From contig CM065690.1 in assembly GCA_017654935.2 (NCBI GenBank), positions 32,068,435-32,132,434 of the forward strand: a stretch of 64,000 nt of DNA, in the 5' to 3' direction. The notes below the pieces were generated by a model that was not told where the DNA came from, searched no databases, and was given only the letters and a program-made list of their open reading frames with translations. This DNA comes from Phymorhynchus buccinoides (lineage: Eukaryota > Mollusca > Gastropoda > Neogastropoda > Raphitomidae). Made by a program: the position numbers and the translations under genes. Positions 1 to 11,546 of the stretch are shown one piece after another (the first letter of the stretch is position 1; every line of letters begins with the position of its first letter).

Positions 1-19
1 CACTAAACCACTGTTATAA

Positions 20-26
<7 letters not shown>

Positions 27-85
<59 letters not shown>

Positions 86-104
86 CACACACACACAACA
101 TGGT
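27..104. repeat. (CA)n microsatellite
   Basis: Almost pure CA dinucleotide tract with two small interruptions near its right end. No gene is seen from here to the MITE at 197. Confidence 0.95.
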
Positions 105-196
105 ATTTACAGGGCCTACCCACTTTTTGTACAGTTAATAAAAGCCTGAATGAATAATGTCATGGTTCATGTATCCGGTCAGAATTATTTAATTAA

Positions 197-641
197 CCTT
201 TACCGGATCATGCTTTTGACTACATGGACACGATGGCGGGGGTCTTCCACGACCCCCTACTCAGCAAAGAGCGAAATTCCTAGGTGTTTATCCCTGTCCG
301 GATGGCGGGGGTCTCCCACGACCCCTACTTGTCAAAGAGGCACCATGTGTTTATCCCTGTCCGGATGGCGGGGGTCTCCCACGACCCCTACTCAATGCAC
401 TGCAGTGCTCTTTAAAGTAGGGGTCGTGGGAGACCCCCGTCATCCGGACAGGTATATCAAAATGACGCGTCATATTACGTCATTTATATTTTATACACAT
501 TAATGAAATTTAACACACTTAAAGCCATTTACGTTTTTGACAAAGTCATGAAATTTCATGAAGATTGCTTAAATAGTTTTAGAGATATAACATGTTTTGT
601 GTGTCAAGGGGTCGTGGGCGACCCCAGAAGTCCGGTAAAGG
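197..641. mobile_element. TTAA-flanked MITE, piggyBac-like, copy 1
   Basis: A 445 bp element flanked by TTAA on both sides (193-196 and 642-645). Its ends are inverted repeats: CCTTTACCGGA at the left and TCCGGTAAAGG at the right. Internally it carries several copies of a GGGGTCTCCCACGACCCC-type motif in both orientations. It has no transposase. A second copy of the same length lies at 57124-57568. The TTAA target and short C-rich terminal inverted repeats fit a non-autonomous piggyBac-type element; assignment to that superfamily is inference. Confidence 0.75.
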
Positions 642-1105
642 TTAACGGGCATTGTCAAGACAATCAGAGACGCAATAAAATGTGTTATGGGAGAGAGGGG
701 ACGGGAGAGGGATAATAGGGTGGATAAGAGAGGGTGGTGGTGGTGAAAAGCTGGAGGGAAGGGAGAGGGGAAAGTTGGGGGAAAGGGAGTTATTTAACCA
801 AAACGTTGGAGAAAAAGACAGTGGCAGGTGGGGAAGATGGGGCAGGAAACTATTATAACAACTATATGATAAGCCACATTACTGATACAATATTAAAGCA
901 GCAGTACTGTAAATTGAGCATAATATCAATAAAGGTTTCATGAAGCCATGAAGTCTTGACACGTTTAAAAAGTATATAAAAACAAAAACAATGTTAGTAC
1001 ATAGCATGTATGTACTGAAAGCTGATAAGCACATGATTCAGATTACAGAATGCAGACAAACGCCTGGAAGCATCATACACCTATGGGAGTAGAGATCATC
1101 ATGCA
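642..1105. other. no recognisable feature
   Basis: Between the MITE and the CA-rich tract I see only G-rich low-complexity sequence (about 680-840) and AT-rich sequence. It lies about 170 bp or more beyond the far end of the 36 bp array of TLR A, so it could hold the end of that transcript, but I found no convincing minus-strand AATAAA. Confidence 0.3.
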
Positions 1106-1157
1106 CGCACGCACGCACGCACGCACACGCACGCACACACACACACGCACACGCACG

Positions 1158-1219
<62 letters not shown>
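1102..1219. repeat. (CACG)n/(CA)n microsatellite
   Basis: CGCA-type repeats grade into a pure CA tract at about 1160-1218. The 36 bp minisatellite of TLR A starts about 60 bp further on. Confidence 0.95.
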
Positions 1220-1223
<4 letters not shown>

Positions 1224-1275
1224 ACAACAACAATATGCATTGTTTTCGCCCCAACACTCGCTAACTACAACATAT

Positions 1276-3711
1276 AGCCCTAGCCACCTGGTCCCACAGT
1301 CACTCCACAATAGCCCTAGCCAGCTGGTCCCACAGTCACTCCACAATAGCCCTAGCCAGCTGGTCCCACAGTCACTCCACAATAGCCATAGCTAGCTGGT
1401 CCCACAGTCACTCCACAATAGCCCTAGCCACTTGGTCCCACAGTCACTCCACAATAGCCCTAGCCAGCTGGTCCCACAATCACTCCACAATAGCCCTACC
1501 CAGTTGATCCCACAGGCACTCTACAATAGCTCTAGTCAGCTGGTCCCACAGTCACTCCACAATAGCCCTAGCCAGTTGGTCCCACAGTCAATCCACAATA
1601 GCCCTAGCCAGTTGGTCCCACAGTCACTCCACATTAGCCCTAGCCAGCTGGTCCCACAGTCAATCCACATTAGCCCTAGCCAGTTGGTCCCACAGTCAAT
1701 CCACATTAGCCCTAGTCAGCTGGTCCCACAGTCAATCCACATTAGCCCTAGCCACCTGGTTCCACAATCACTCCACAATAGCCCTAGCCAGCTGGTCCCA
1801 CAGTCACTCCACAATAGCCCTAGCCAGTTGGTCCCACAGTCACTCCACAATAGCCCTAGCCAGCTGGTCCCACAGTCACTCCACAATAGCCCTAGCCAGC
1901 TGGTCCCACATTCACTCCACAATAGCCCTAGCCAGCTGGTCCCACAGTCACTCCACAATAGCCCTAGCCAGCTGGTCCCACAGTCACTCCACAATAGCCC
2001 TAGCCAGCTGGTCCCACAGTCACTCCACAATAGCCCTAGCCAGCTGGTCCCACAGTCACTCCACAATAGCCCTAGCCAGCTGGTCCCAAAGTCACTCCAC
2101 AATAGCCCTAGCCAGCTGGTCCCACAGTCACTCCACAATAGCCCTAGCCAGCTGGTCCCACAGTCACTCCACAATAGCCCTAGCCAGCTGGTCCCACAGT
2201 CACTCCACAATAGCCCTAGCCAGCTGGTCCCACAGTCACTCCACAATAGCCCTAGCCAGCTGGTCCTACAGTCACTCCACAATAGCCCTAGCCAGTTGGT
2301 CCCACAGTCACTCCACAATAGCCCTAGCCAGCTGGTCCCACAGTCACTCCACAATAGCCCTAGCCAGCTGGTCCCACAGTCACTCCACAATAGCCCTAGC
2401 CAGCTGGTCCCACAGTCACTCCACAATAGCCCTAGCCAGCTGGTCCCACAGTCACTCCACAATAGCCCTAGCCAGTTGGTCCCACAGTCACTCCACAATA
2501 GCCCTAGCCAGCTGGTCCCACAGTCACTCCACAATAGCCCTAGCCAGCTGGTCCCACAGTCACTCCACAATAGCCCTAGCCAGTTGGTCCCACAGTCACT
2601 CCACAATAGCCCTAGCCAGCTGGTCCCACAGTCACTCCACAATAGCCCTAGCCAGCTGGTCCCACAGTCACTCCACAATAGCCCTAGCCAGCTGGTCCCA
2701 CAGTCACTCCACAATAGCCCTAGCCAGCTGGTCCCACAGTCAATCCAGAATAGCCCTAGCCAGCAGATCACACAGTCACTCCACAATAGCCCTAGCCTGC
2801 TGGTCCCACAATAGCCCTAGCCAGCTGGTCCCACAGTCACTCCACAATAGCACTAGCCAGCTGGTCCCACAGTCACTCCACAATTGCCCTAGCCAGCTGG
2901 TCCCACAGTCACTCCACAATAGCCCTAGCCAGCTGGTCCCACAGTCACTCCACAATAGCCCTAGCCAGCTGGTCCCACAGTCACTCCACAATAGCCCTAG
3001 CCAGCTGGTCCCACAGTCACTCCACAATAGCCCTATCCAGCTGGTCCCACAGTCACTCCACAATAGCCCTAGCCAGCTGGTCCCACAGTCACTCCACAAT
3101 AGCCCTAGCCAGCTGGTCCCACAGTCACTCCACAATAGCCCTAGCCAGCTGGTCCCACAGTCACTCCACAATAGCCCTAGCCAGCTGGTCCCACAGTCAC
3201 TCCACAATAGCCCTAGCCAGCTGGTCCCACAGTCACTCCACAATAGCCCTAGCCAGCTGGTCCCACAGTCACTCCACAATAGCCCTAGCCAGCTGGTCCC
3301 ACAGTCACTCCACAATAGCCCTAGCCAGCTGGTCCCACAGTCACTCCACAATAGCCCTAGCCAGCTGGTCCCACAGTCACAAAAGGCCTAGCCAGCTGGT
3401 CCCACAGTCACAAAAGGCCTAGCCCGTTGGTCCCACAGTCACAATAGGCCTAGCCAGCTGTTCCCATAGTCACAATAGGCCTAGCCAGCTGGTCCCACAG
3501 TCACTCCACAATAGCCCTAGGTAGCTGTTCCCACAGTCACTCCACAATAGCCTTAGCCAGCTGGTCCCACAGTCACTCCACAATAGCCCTAGTCAGCTGG
3601 TCCCACAATCACAATAGCCCTTGCCAGCTGATCCCACAGTCACTGCACAATAACCCTAGCCAGCTGGTCCCACAGTCACTCCACAATAGCCCTAGCCAGC
3701 TGGTCCCACAC
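1276..3711 (-). repeat. 36 bp exon-derived minisatellite, TLR A (box 3 plus stop codon)
   Basis: About 67 tandem units of 36 bp. On the minus strand each unit reads, in the TIR frame, WDQLARAIVE, a TGA stop and a leucine codon. That is the C-terminal end of the TLR A protein (TIR box 3 region) with its stop codon, so the final coding unit of the TIR-2 exon is the first unit of the array. Shortened units (near 3370-3480) and point variants occur. Because 36 is twelve codons, other frames stay open over long distances, giving meaningless dodecapeptide reading frames on both strands. The array follows the gene directly and is probably transcribed as its 3' UTR (inference). Confidence 0.93.
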
Positions 3712-3939
3712 GGGGTGGTTGACAGGGGCGTCCCTGGGCACGTGAAACACGTGTCGCTCGGAGTAGCGCCTCAGCAGTCTCTCCAGGGAGGCCATGGGGG
3801 GCAGGAGGTGGGGCTGCTCCATGAACACCACCAGCACGCGGTGAGGATGCCGGTCCGTGATGCTGCGCTGAGCCTGGTGCACCGTGAAGCCGCAGGACCA
3901 GTCGTCGGCTGCGAAAGCCGGCGTCACCAGCAACAGCAC
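3676..3939 (-). CDS. TLR A, coding exon 4 (TIR-2, C-terminus)
   Basis: Last coding exon of TLR A, encoding residues 870-956. It follows a splice acceptor (TTTTCCTGTCAG) and joins the TIR-1 exon in phase 0, giving a junction SWK/VLLLVTPAF that matches the central strand of a TIR fold (usual form VLSPAF). It carries the second half of the TIR domain and ends VWDQLARAIVE, the box 3 equivalent; the usual FW pair is VW here. The stop codon TGA lies inside the 36 bp repeat unit that then continues downstream for 2.4 kb. The exon is intact and almost identical in B (16634-16897) and C (36982-37245). In the cell this domain would recruit TIR adaptors such as MyD88. Confidence 0.9.
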   Translation of the reverse strand: MLLLVTPAFAADDWSCGFTVHQAQRSITDRHPHRVLVVFMEQPHLLPPMASLERLLRRYSERHVFHVPRDAPVNHPVWDQLARAIVE

Positions 3940-4250
3940 CTGACAGGAAAACCAAGGATCAGATATGACGTTCAGCAGTAACAACACCTAGCAAGAAAAC
4001 CAAGGGTCATACATAATGTTCACCAGTAACAGCACCTAGCAAGAAGACCAAGGGTCATATATAATTCATCAGTAACAACACCTAGCAAGAAGACCAAGAG
4101 TCATATGTAACGTTCACCAGTAACAGCACCTAGCAAGAAGACCAAGGGTCAAATATAACGTTCACTCGAAACAGCTCCTTGCAAGAAGACCAATGGTCAT
4201 GTATAACGTTCACCAGTAACAACACCTAAGAAGATGACCAATGATCATGT
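3940..4250 (-). repeat. 48 bp acceptor-edge minisatellite, TLR A (short, diverged)
   Basis: About six diverged units of 48 bp lie directly upstream (in gene sense) of the TIR-2 exon. Each repeats the pyrimidine tract and splice acceptor (CTTGGTCTTCTTGCTAG) plus the first 16 or so exon bases (GTGCTGTTRCTGGTGA). See the longer arrays at 16898-17803 and 37246-37880. Confidence 0.85.
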
Positions 4251-4296
4251 TTATCATAAATAGACCTGACCTTATTAGAATTACTGAACATGCACT

Positions 4297-5165
4297 GTTA
4301 AAGCCCAATTTGTAGCAATTGCGCAAAATGTAACAATGTTACATTTTGGGCTGTCAAGGCTAACCCAAAATGTAACAATTATTACAATTTGGGCAACTTG
4401 TTACATTTTGGGCAGCAACTGTTACATTTTGTGCAGCAAGTGCTGCCCAAAATGTAACAATTGTTACATTTTGGGCAGGGAAGTGGCATCAATATAGAAT
4501 AAAGAAGGAAAAATGACAAATCTGAATCTGAGAGGAAACAGAGTTTGACGTTGACGATTGAGATGCAGTCTGCTTGACAAAACTATATTTTCACGACATA
4601 TGATCCAACACTATTAGAATGAGCTTGACGAATGCAAGAAACGTCTGTGCACCCGCAAAATGTCGCATCGTCGCAAAATGTCGTAATTGCGACGTTTTGC
4701 AGCAGTTGCGACATTTTGCGCGGCCATCCCCGATGCAAAATGTCGTCACGACATTTTGCGTGGCAAGTGACCACAGGTGTCACGGCTTTGGGAGTCATCG
4801 CCTCCACTCTTGAGCGGAGAAACCAAATACTCTGCCCGGGTAATTAACGTCAAAATGACCACTGTTCATTGTCACTGACCACTGGCTATCTACATAAAAC
4901 AAGTTACAAACATCATCACAGGTTGTCGTAGTTTTGTTAAGCAGACTGCATCTCAATCGTCAACATCAAACTCTGTTCCCTCTCAAATTCAGATTTGTCT
5001 TTTTTCCTTCTTTTTTCTATATTGATGCCACTTCCCTGCCCAAAATGTAACAATTGTTACATTTTGGGCAGCACTTAATTCTGCCCAAAATGTAACAATT
5101 GTTACATTTTGGGTCAGCCTAGACAGCCCAACATTTTGGGCAATTGTTACAAATTGGGCTTTAAC
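4297..5165. mobile_element. hAT-like foldback element in TLR A intron 3
   Basis: An 869 bp element with long terminal inverted repeats: left arm about 4297-4580, right arm about 4938-5165. Its tips are GTTAAAGCCC and GGGCTTTAAC. The arms contain several near-perfect palindromes of the form CAAAATGTAACAATTG and complement. The flanks show an 8 bp near-duplication (CATGCACT at 4289, GATGCACT at 5166). Paralogous introns in B (near 19025) and C (near 38090) have one copy of this site and no insert, which fixes the boundaries. The centre (4640-4770) has a second set of inverted TGCGACATTTTGC motifs. No transposase is present. Confidence 0.85.
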
Positions 5166-5269
5166 GATGCACTCCTTTGGAAGAAGCTCGTACGTTTCTT
5201 CCTCCTTTGGTTCTTTGATTATTTAGTCCACGTGTGGCTTCAAACAGATTTAGCAACACATAGTTGTCA

Positions 5270-6015
5270 TATACTGTTAGCTTTCATTCTCACTGACCAG
5301 CTGTCCTCAATGAAGACCATGATGTTGTTCTATACTGTTAGCTCTCATTCTCACTGACCAGCTGTCCTCAATGAAGACCACGATGTTGTCCTATACTGTT
5401 AGCTCTCATTCTCACTGACCTTCCAGCTGTCCTCGATGAAGTCCACGATGTTGTCCTATACTGTTAGCTCTCATTCTCACTGACCTTCCAGCTGTCCTCG
5501 ATGAAGTCCACGATGTTGTCCTATACCGTTAGCTCTCATTCTCACTGGCCTTCCAGCTGTCCTCGATGAAGTCCACGATGTTGTCCTATACTGTTAGCTG
5601 TCATTCTCACTGACCTTCCAGCTGTCCTCGATGAAGTCCACGATGTTGTCCTATACTGTCAGCTCTCATTCTCACTGACCTTCCAGCTGTCCTCGATGAA
5701 GTCCACGATGTTGTCCTATACTGTCAGCTCTCATTCTCACTGACCTTCCAGCTGTCCTCGATTATAAGTCCACGAAGTCCACGATGTTGTCCTATACTGT
5801 TAGCTCTCATTCTCACTGACCTTCCAGCTGTCCTCGATGAAGTCCACGATGTTGTCCTATACTGTTAGCTCTCATTCTCACTGACCTTCCAGCTGTCCTC
5901 GATGAAGTCCACGATGTTGTCCTATACTGTTAGCTCTCATTCTCACTGACCTTCCAGCTGTCCTCAATGAAGTCCACAATGTTGTCCTATACTGTTAGCT
6001 CTCATTCTCACTGAC
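5270..6015 (-). repeat. 65 bp donor-edge minisatellite, TLR A
   Basis: About eleven units of 65 bp follow the TIR-1 exon in gene sense. Each unit repeats the last 36 exon bases (coding DNIVDFIEDSWK, ending GACAGCTGGAAG), the splice donor GTCAGTGAGAATGAG and about 14 more intron bases. Unit length was checked from successive start positions. One unit near 5765 has a small internal duplication. Every unit therefore carries a complete donor site. Confidence 0.92.
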
Positions 6016-6291
6016 CTTCCAGCTGTCATCAATGAAGTCCACGATGTTGTCAGCCCTCACGGAGCCCGGCAGCTCCTCCTGGTCCCTCAGTAGGAAGCGG
6101 ATGCCGTGGCCCTGCAGACAGCGGGGCAGGTGCACACAGGCCAGGAAGGCGTCAGCGTCAGCGTAAGCCAGGAACACGTCTCTGCGGAAGTCGCACCTGG
6201 AGGGCATCTGCATCCGCCACAGCAAGTTCCACTTGTACTTGATGTAGGTCCAGCTCCGTGACACCATGTAGGTGGACAGTAGAGTCAGAAT
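6016..6291 (-). CDS. TLR A, coding exon 3 (end of membrane segment, TIR-1)
   Basis: A 276 bp exon in phase 0 on both sides, encoding residues 778-869. The acceptor is GTGTGTACCCACAG and the donor AAG/GTCAGT. It begins with the second half of the membrane segment (ILTLLSTYMV), then a basic juxtamembrane stretch, then TIR box 1 (RRDVFLAYADAD, about residues 813-824) and box 2 (LLRDQEELPGS, about 844-854). Box 2 keeps the proline-glycine of the BB loop, with a spacing different from the usual RDxxPG. The donor edge and the acceptor edge of this exon are both copied into flanking tandem repeats. Confidence 0.9.
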
Positions 6292-6520
6292 CTGTGGGTA
6301 CACACACCACAGAAAGTAAGACACGGGTCAACCCAACTCTTTCCTGATCACTGTCTTCAAATACCATGAAGATGGTAGGTGGCCATGTAGCCATAATCTG
6401 TCAGCACACACCACAGACAGTAGGACATGGATCACCTGTGTCTTTCCTGACCACTGTCCACAAACATCATGTAGGTGGTCAGCAGACCCAGAATCTGTGG
6501 ACACACACCTGGAGGTCAGG
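6292..6520 (-). repeat. about 97 bp acceptor-edge repeats, TLR A
   Basis: Two further diverged copies of the TIR-1 exon start and its acceptor lie just upstream (in gene sense) of the real one, recognised by repeated CAGAATCTGT and CACCATG-type blocks at about 6286, 6395 and 6490. The same arrangement is clearer in B (20600-20800). Confidence 0.7.
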
Positions 6521-6730
6521 CCAAGGTCAGGCCATATCTGTCCACACCATTTCATTTTTGCAGATTTGTTTTTTCACCCAACCCTCAACAACCATCAGGC
6601 AAAGGTTTATTTGCTTCCCTCGAAGTCTGGCAGAAGATGTGCGGATTCAGTTAAGCTTCTTTAATTCATTCATTGTCTCTTTTGTCTCTTCCTCTCTCCC
6701 CCTATTTCTTTCTCTCCCTCTGTGTATGTC

Positions 6731-6846
<116 letters not shown>

Positions 6847-7068
6847 ATTCTTCGATCTGATATAAATTTAAAACAATTATCTTCATTGCATGTTTCCCAA
6901 GTATTTAGATTTCCCCTATAACTTACTAGACTAGTTTTTATTGTTCGTCTCAAACCTTATGCTGTGTATTTTATCCCGCAGAGTGCATCCTCATCTTGAA
7001 CCCAAGTACATGTAGGTAATTGCCACAAGTGGCTAGTACCAGAAGAAGAAGAAATTGTAGTCCTTTAC

Positions 7069-7309
7069 CTGCACAAGAAAGGACGCCAGTGTCCAGCCAA
7101 ACACCTTTTGCCCGATACACCGTCGCCACAGAAACTGCCACTCAGCCATCATGCGTTCCGTGTCTGTCAGTCGCCCGGTGTCTGAGGTGCACGTGTACCT
7201 ACGGGTGCTGGTGCCCTCGCCATCCAGCGTTACCGGCGTATCCCACAACCACCGCAGGAAGTCCAGGTTGGCGCATGTGCAGGACAGCGGGTTTCCTTGG
7301 AGGGCCAGT
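7069..7309 (-). CDS. TLR A, coding exon 2 (LRRCT and start of membrane segment)
   Basis: A 241 bp exon encoding about residues 697-777. The acceptor is TGCTCTTTCAG and the donor CAG/GTAAAG. It enters in phase 2 (one base completes the codon left by exon 1) and leaves in phase 0. It encodes the C-terminal cysteine cap of the LRR domain, with NPLSCTCANLDFLRWL followed by two more cysteines, which marks a single-cysteine-cluster TLR. It then starts the transmembrane helix (VFGWTLASFLVQ), completed by the next exon, so an intron splits the membrane segment. The B counterpart is 21597-21837; the C counterpart (about 40690-40960) has lost both splice sites. Confidence 0.9.
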
Positions 7310-7843
7310 CTGAAAGAGCATCAAAGAAGAGATCTGGCATGAATGCACAAATGTTGTGAAAGAAACTTTCGACCCTGAGCTGGGTTCTATTGCATTTTTA
7401 ACTAGGCCTACAGGAAATATGTGTAAGCTTATATGGCTATGTGTAGGCCTATTAGGCTCCTTAGAACTTCATTATGTTTAAGGCTGAGAAATAGACATAC
7501 AAGGATAAGATTTTAGCAAATGAAGTCTGCAGATTATCTTCAATATCAATAATTTATATTCTGATAATAGCCCAAAAACGTTTTGGAATACAGACAGTTT
7601 CCACTTTCAATAACTGCTTAGATGTAAGCAGCATTCTAAGAGGTTGGTGGTTACAAGCCTACAATAAGCAAAAACACCGACTGAAAACAATTGTTAACAT
7701 TTCTTTTAAATCATTAACTGATTTTATATAACCCTGGATTTGGTTTGATTTGATTTATTCAATTTAAAGTCTGTTCACAACAATGGTAATATTAGACTTT
7801 AAAAAAAAACATAACACAAACAACAACAAATCAATAAATTAAA

Positions 7844-7845
<2 letters not shown>

Positions 7846-7875
<30 letters not shown>

Positions 7876-7905
7876 TGTGTGTGTGTGTGTGTGTGTGTGT
7901 GTTCT
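7846..7905. repeat. (TG)n microsatellite
   Basis: TG tract at the 3' side of the non-LTR element fragment in TLR A intron 1. Confidence 0.9.
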
Positions 7906-9440
7906 TTTAGAGGCCCTAAGGTTGCTATATTTATCTTTAATAGGTCGTATAGGGAAGTTAGAACTGGACATTCCAAACGTTTGCTAATTTATGAGCTATT
8001 TCATTCCAATGAATACCACAATGTGATGGAATCCAGCAAAACTCTACAAAAATTCCTTTAGCCATGAATTTTATATATAAAAAATCAAGTCTCTCCTAAT
8101 GTTTACATTCCAGTTTGGTAAGCTATAAAGGACATTTAGATTCCACGCAAATTAGAATGTTGTAAATTGACATATTAACATCAGATATCCACGATAAGGC
8201 CATAAGGATTGCATACAGTTCTGCAGTATATACAGAAAAGGTCTTTTCCTAAACAAAATGATTTTCTGACTTCTAAATCAGGGATCACAAATCCAGCTCC
8301 TGTATAAGACTCTAAAACCGAGACATCTGTGTAAATCTTAAGATTATGTGGATATGTATTTTCGATGTGTTCTTTTGCTTCTACTGATAGTAAATTGATG
8401 CTAGCATCTCTTTTCAGAGTAATATAATCTATATAAAATTTGGAGAATTATGCTCCCACTGAGGAACAATAGGCATGATTGGTGTACTTGAAATCAGTGC
8501 AATATCAATCTCACATTTCCTAAATAAATCATCTGTATAATTTCTAATGGGCTGAAGGTAAGAAAGATTCTGTGCCCTTTTAGGAAAATCCTTTCTTGAA
8601 TCAAGAAATATTTCAGTTGTCACTGAATTAGATACTGAAAGACTTCTAGTCACATACTTGGCAGTTGATGGTCAAATTATCTTCTCTATAAAGTATTAAA
8701 CGTATTTGTATGTACTGGTACACCCAGTGCTACTTTGATAGCTTTACTGTCTATACTTTGTAACCGTCTTAGTGATGTCTGAGAAGCCAAAACATAAACT
8801 TCCTGTCCATAAGTCAGATTTGCTCGAACTAGACTGATAGCAAGATGTATGAGTGTTTGAGTATCTTGACCCCATGACTGTGCACTAATTATTTTCAATA
8901 AAGTTAGCCTTTGTTTTGCTTCGTTTATAAGATATTCGATATGGTAGCGCCAATTTAATTTAGGAGTGAAATAGATACCTAAGAATTTTACATTATTGGA
9001 ATATTGAAGAGTTTTATTTTCTAATACAAGTTGAGGCAAACATTTTGGATTTTTACCATTGTTATATAACATCAATTGTGTCTTTTCTCCAGAAAGTTCT
9101 AGTCCATTTTCTTTCATATATTTATCTAGTTTATCTATTTCAATTTGATACAGTTTTTGCACACATGTTATGGTTCTCTTATTTGTTTCTTTTTTAATAT
9201 TTGTATTCATCCAAATTGCAATATCATCTGCATATTGCACTAAATGTATAGTTTTAGATGGTACTTTAGGAAGATCGTGAATAAGAAATGCAAAAAGAAC
9301 TAGGGCAATAATGGAACTTTGAGGGATTCCAATATAGATATCTTTAAATGAAGAATAACATTTACCAACTCTAGTACAAATTCATCTTCCGGATAAGAAA
9401 CGTTTAATAAACTGATATAACTCTGGATAACTGAACTGAG
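7906..9440 (-). mobile_element. non-LTR retrotransposon fragment (RT and RNase H), degenerate
   Basis: Minus-strand reverse transcriptase remnant inserted in intron 1 of TLR A. Reading along the minus strand I see the block IGIPQSSIIALVLF, then VQYADDIAIW (the RT catalytic motif), then VKFLGIYFTPKLNWRYHIEY and LVRANLTYGQEVY, typical of I/Jockey-type non-LTR RTs. Further down, near 8270-8330, a segment NLKIYTDVSVLESYTGAGF resembles the start of an RNase H domain, with V where the active-site motif normally has G. Stops (near 9390 and 8690) and frameshifts (near 8230 and elsewhere) break the frame, so it is dead. The 5' part of the element is missing. A related fragment lies at 17806-18690. Confidence 0.85.
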
Positions 9441-9456
9441 ATTCATCACACTTTAC

Positions 9457-11546
9457 CTGACTGTATGACGCGCTACCAGCGTATCCAATGAGAACCGTTC
9501 TGATGGGGTCAAAGACGTGATGTCATTGTAGGAAAGGTCAAGGACAGTCAGGTTGGGGTGAAGGTCAGTGTTGACAGGCACAGACTGAAAACTGTTGTAG
9601 GACAGGAGAAGGTTCTCCAGGTTTTCCTGGCTAGGCAGGCTGGCATTTTCTATTTCCAGAAGCCAGTTCCGTGAGAGGTCCAGGCTTTCCAGTCTGGTCA
9701 GCACCTTCAACAGACGATGCGCACGTGTCTGTATGTCGGCCACAGTCAGGTGTGAGTTGGACAGGTACAAATGTTTCAACGAAGGCAGATGGTCAAACAG
9801 ATTGTCGCTGATTTTATTGCAGTAGTTGCCGCTGAGGTCTAAGGTCTCTAGAGAGTCCAGACCAACCAATGTGGTCATGCAATGAGCAAGAGCTCCATAA
9901 GACAGATCCAAAACCCGAAGCCTGTCTGCAGACGTGAAGTTTACAACAGATGGTGGAGAGTTGAAATAGGAAAAGGATGATGAACTATTCATGTACCTTA
10001 GTTTCGGTGGCATAGAGAAAATTGGCAGGAATCCATCCTCTGATTGACTTGCACGATTTCCGCAGTTCAAAGCTTCGCTCAGGATGCATGCAGAATTCTT
10101 CAGAGAGTACACTTTTTGTTCCTGGAATAGAAAAGTTGTCAGATTTTTGTACAGAGAGAGAATGTGGAATACAGCCAGTGCGTCCCCTGTGATATGATTC
10201 TCTGAAACATCAAAGTGCTCAATACATTGAGCAAACAATGTGTCCGCTGTTAAAGCCACTGCATGAGTTGTCCACCTCTCTAAACGAGACATGGCCAGAC
10301 TGATACGACGGACGCAAATGTTCTTCAGATATTTCGTGTTTTTCCGGTCAATAGTATAGTATTCTGGGTACATCCCACCCATATGCTCAAGGTTGATTTC
10401 TTCCATGCTTTGCCCTTGTAAACCATACAGAGACAAAAGAGCAATGCTGGGCTTCAGAGACTCGATGCTGTGGAGATTTAGGTACTTCAGCATGGGCAAG
10501 TCACAAAAGGCACAGGTGTCTATGAATACCACCGGGCAATACTGAACCGCAAGTGTCTCTAATGAAGAGTTCTTAAAACCTGTGAATGTTTCATTCTTGA
10601 GTATGTGAGCGTGGCAGTAGTGATGCAAGTCCAGGGTTTTGATGGATGTCATTTTGGCAAAGTCTTCACCAAAGTTCAGATAAAAAAAAGAATCAATAGA
10701 AAAGGTTTTAACGAACACAAGATCGTTGAACACACCGTCTGGATAACCATTGCCGTCTATACTGCCAGCGGTGTTAAAAACGAGTGAAAATGTCTCTACA
10801 GACCCTAATGGAGCGAACACCCCCCGAGGCAAAGAAGCGTGTTCGAACTGTAACTGGTTGTAGTCCAGGTTGATTTCAGTCAGCAGGTTCAGCCCAGCAA
10901 AAGCCAGAGGCTCTAGCCTGGCCAGGAGGTTGTGGCCGACGTTGAGGTACCTGAGGCTGGTCAGCTCCACAAAGGTGTGGTTTTCTAAGGTCTCCAAATG
11001 GTTCTCACTCAGGTCCAGGGAGGTCAGATGTCCCAGACCACGCAATGCTCCAGGAGAGAGTGAGGTCAAGTTGTTGCTCTGCAGGTTCAGGGTCAACAGT
11101 GAAGGGAGCCCACGGAAGGCGTCATCCACCAGCCACGTGAGGTGGTTGTGGTGGAGATCCAGGGAGGTCAAAGCTGACAGGTTACCGAAGGATTCTTCTT
11201 TGACAGTCCTCAGCAGGTTGTACCCCATGTCCAAACTCTGCATGGTCTCGGCCCTTCGTAGACTGGTCTGGTTGAAATGTGTGATGACATTGTGACTGAC
11301 GTCCATGTGCCGCACGTGGGAAAGAAACAGCGGAGGAAGGTCTGGGAGGTGAGTTAGCTGGCTGTGGCTCCAGTCCAGCCATACTGCATCACCAGGGGAA
11401 AGGTCAGGCAATGTGGTCGGAGAATCGCCCGAGCAGTGCACGTGCACCCCGTCGGACTGAGGCAGGACAGAGCAGGCCCTGGTCAGGACAGAGCTGATAC
11501 AGCACAAGGTGAGGACTGGAAGGAATGGAAGGCTGGGCGACAGCAT
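9457..11546 (-). CDS. Toll-like receptor A, coding exon 1 (signal peptide and LRR ectodomain)
   Basis: Main exon of an intact four-coding-exon TLR of about 956 aa (joined exons 11546-9457, 7309-7069, 6291-6016, 3939-3676). This exon gives residues 1 to about 696. I chose the ATG at 11546 because it has a good context (CCACCATG) and starts a signal peptide (MLSPSLPFLPVLTLCC); the reading frame extends only into a splice acceptor (CTGCTGCAG/GTGTCC) ten bases upstream, so the 5' UTR continues in a separate exon, probably at 15210. The ectodomain holds many LxxLxLxxN repeats (for example LTSLDLSENHL, LRYLNVGHNLL, LTVLDLSYNDI), and asparagine glycosylation sites are frequent. The exon ends ACAGTCAG/GTAAAG in phase 2. 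The product should be a type I membrane receptor of innate immunity; its ligand cannot be inferred. It is intact, with paralogues B, C and D nearby. Confidence 0.92.

Noticed and set aside
1432..2814. 460-codon open frame on the plus strand with a VPQSLHNSPSQL repeat
   Set aside because: It is the complement of the 36 bp array; a 36 bp unit keeps frames open by arithmetic. No start context, domain or gene structure supports it.
1276..3711. CRISPR-like array
   Set aside because: The repeats are contiguous 36 bp units without spacers, in a eukaryotic gene cluster.
10870..11295. 141-codon plus-strand open frame antisense to TLR A
   Set aside because: It is a shadow of the LRR coding strand; the same shadow appears in B, C and D.
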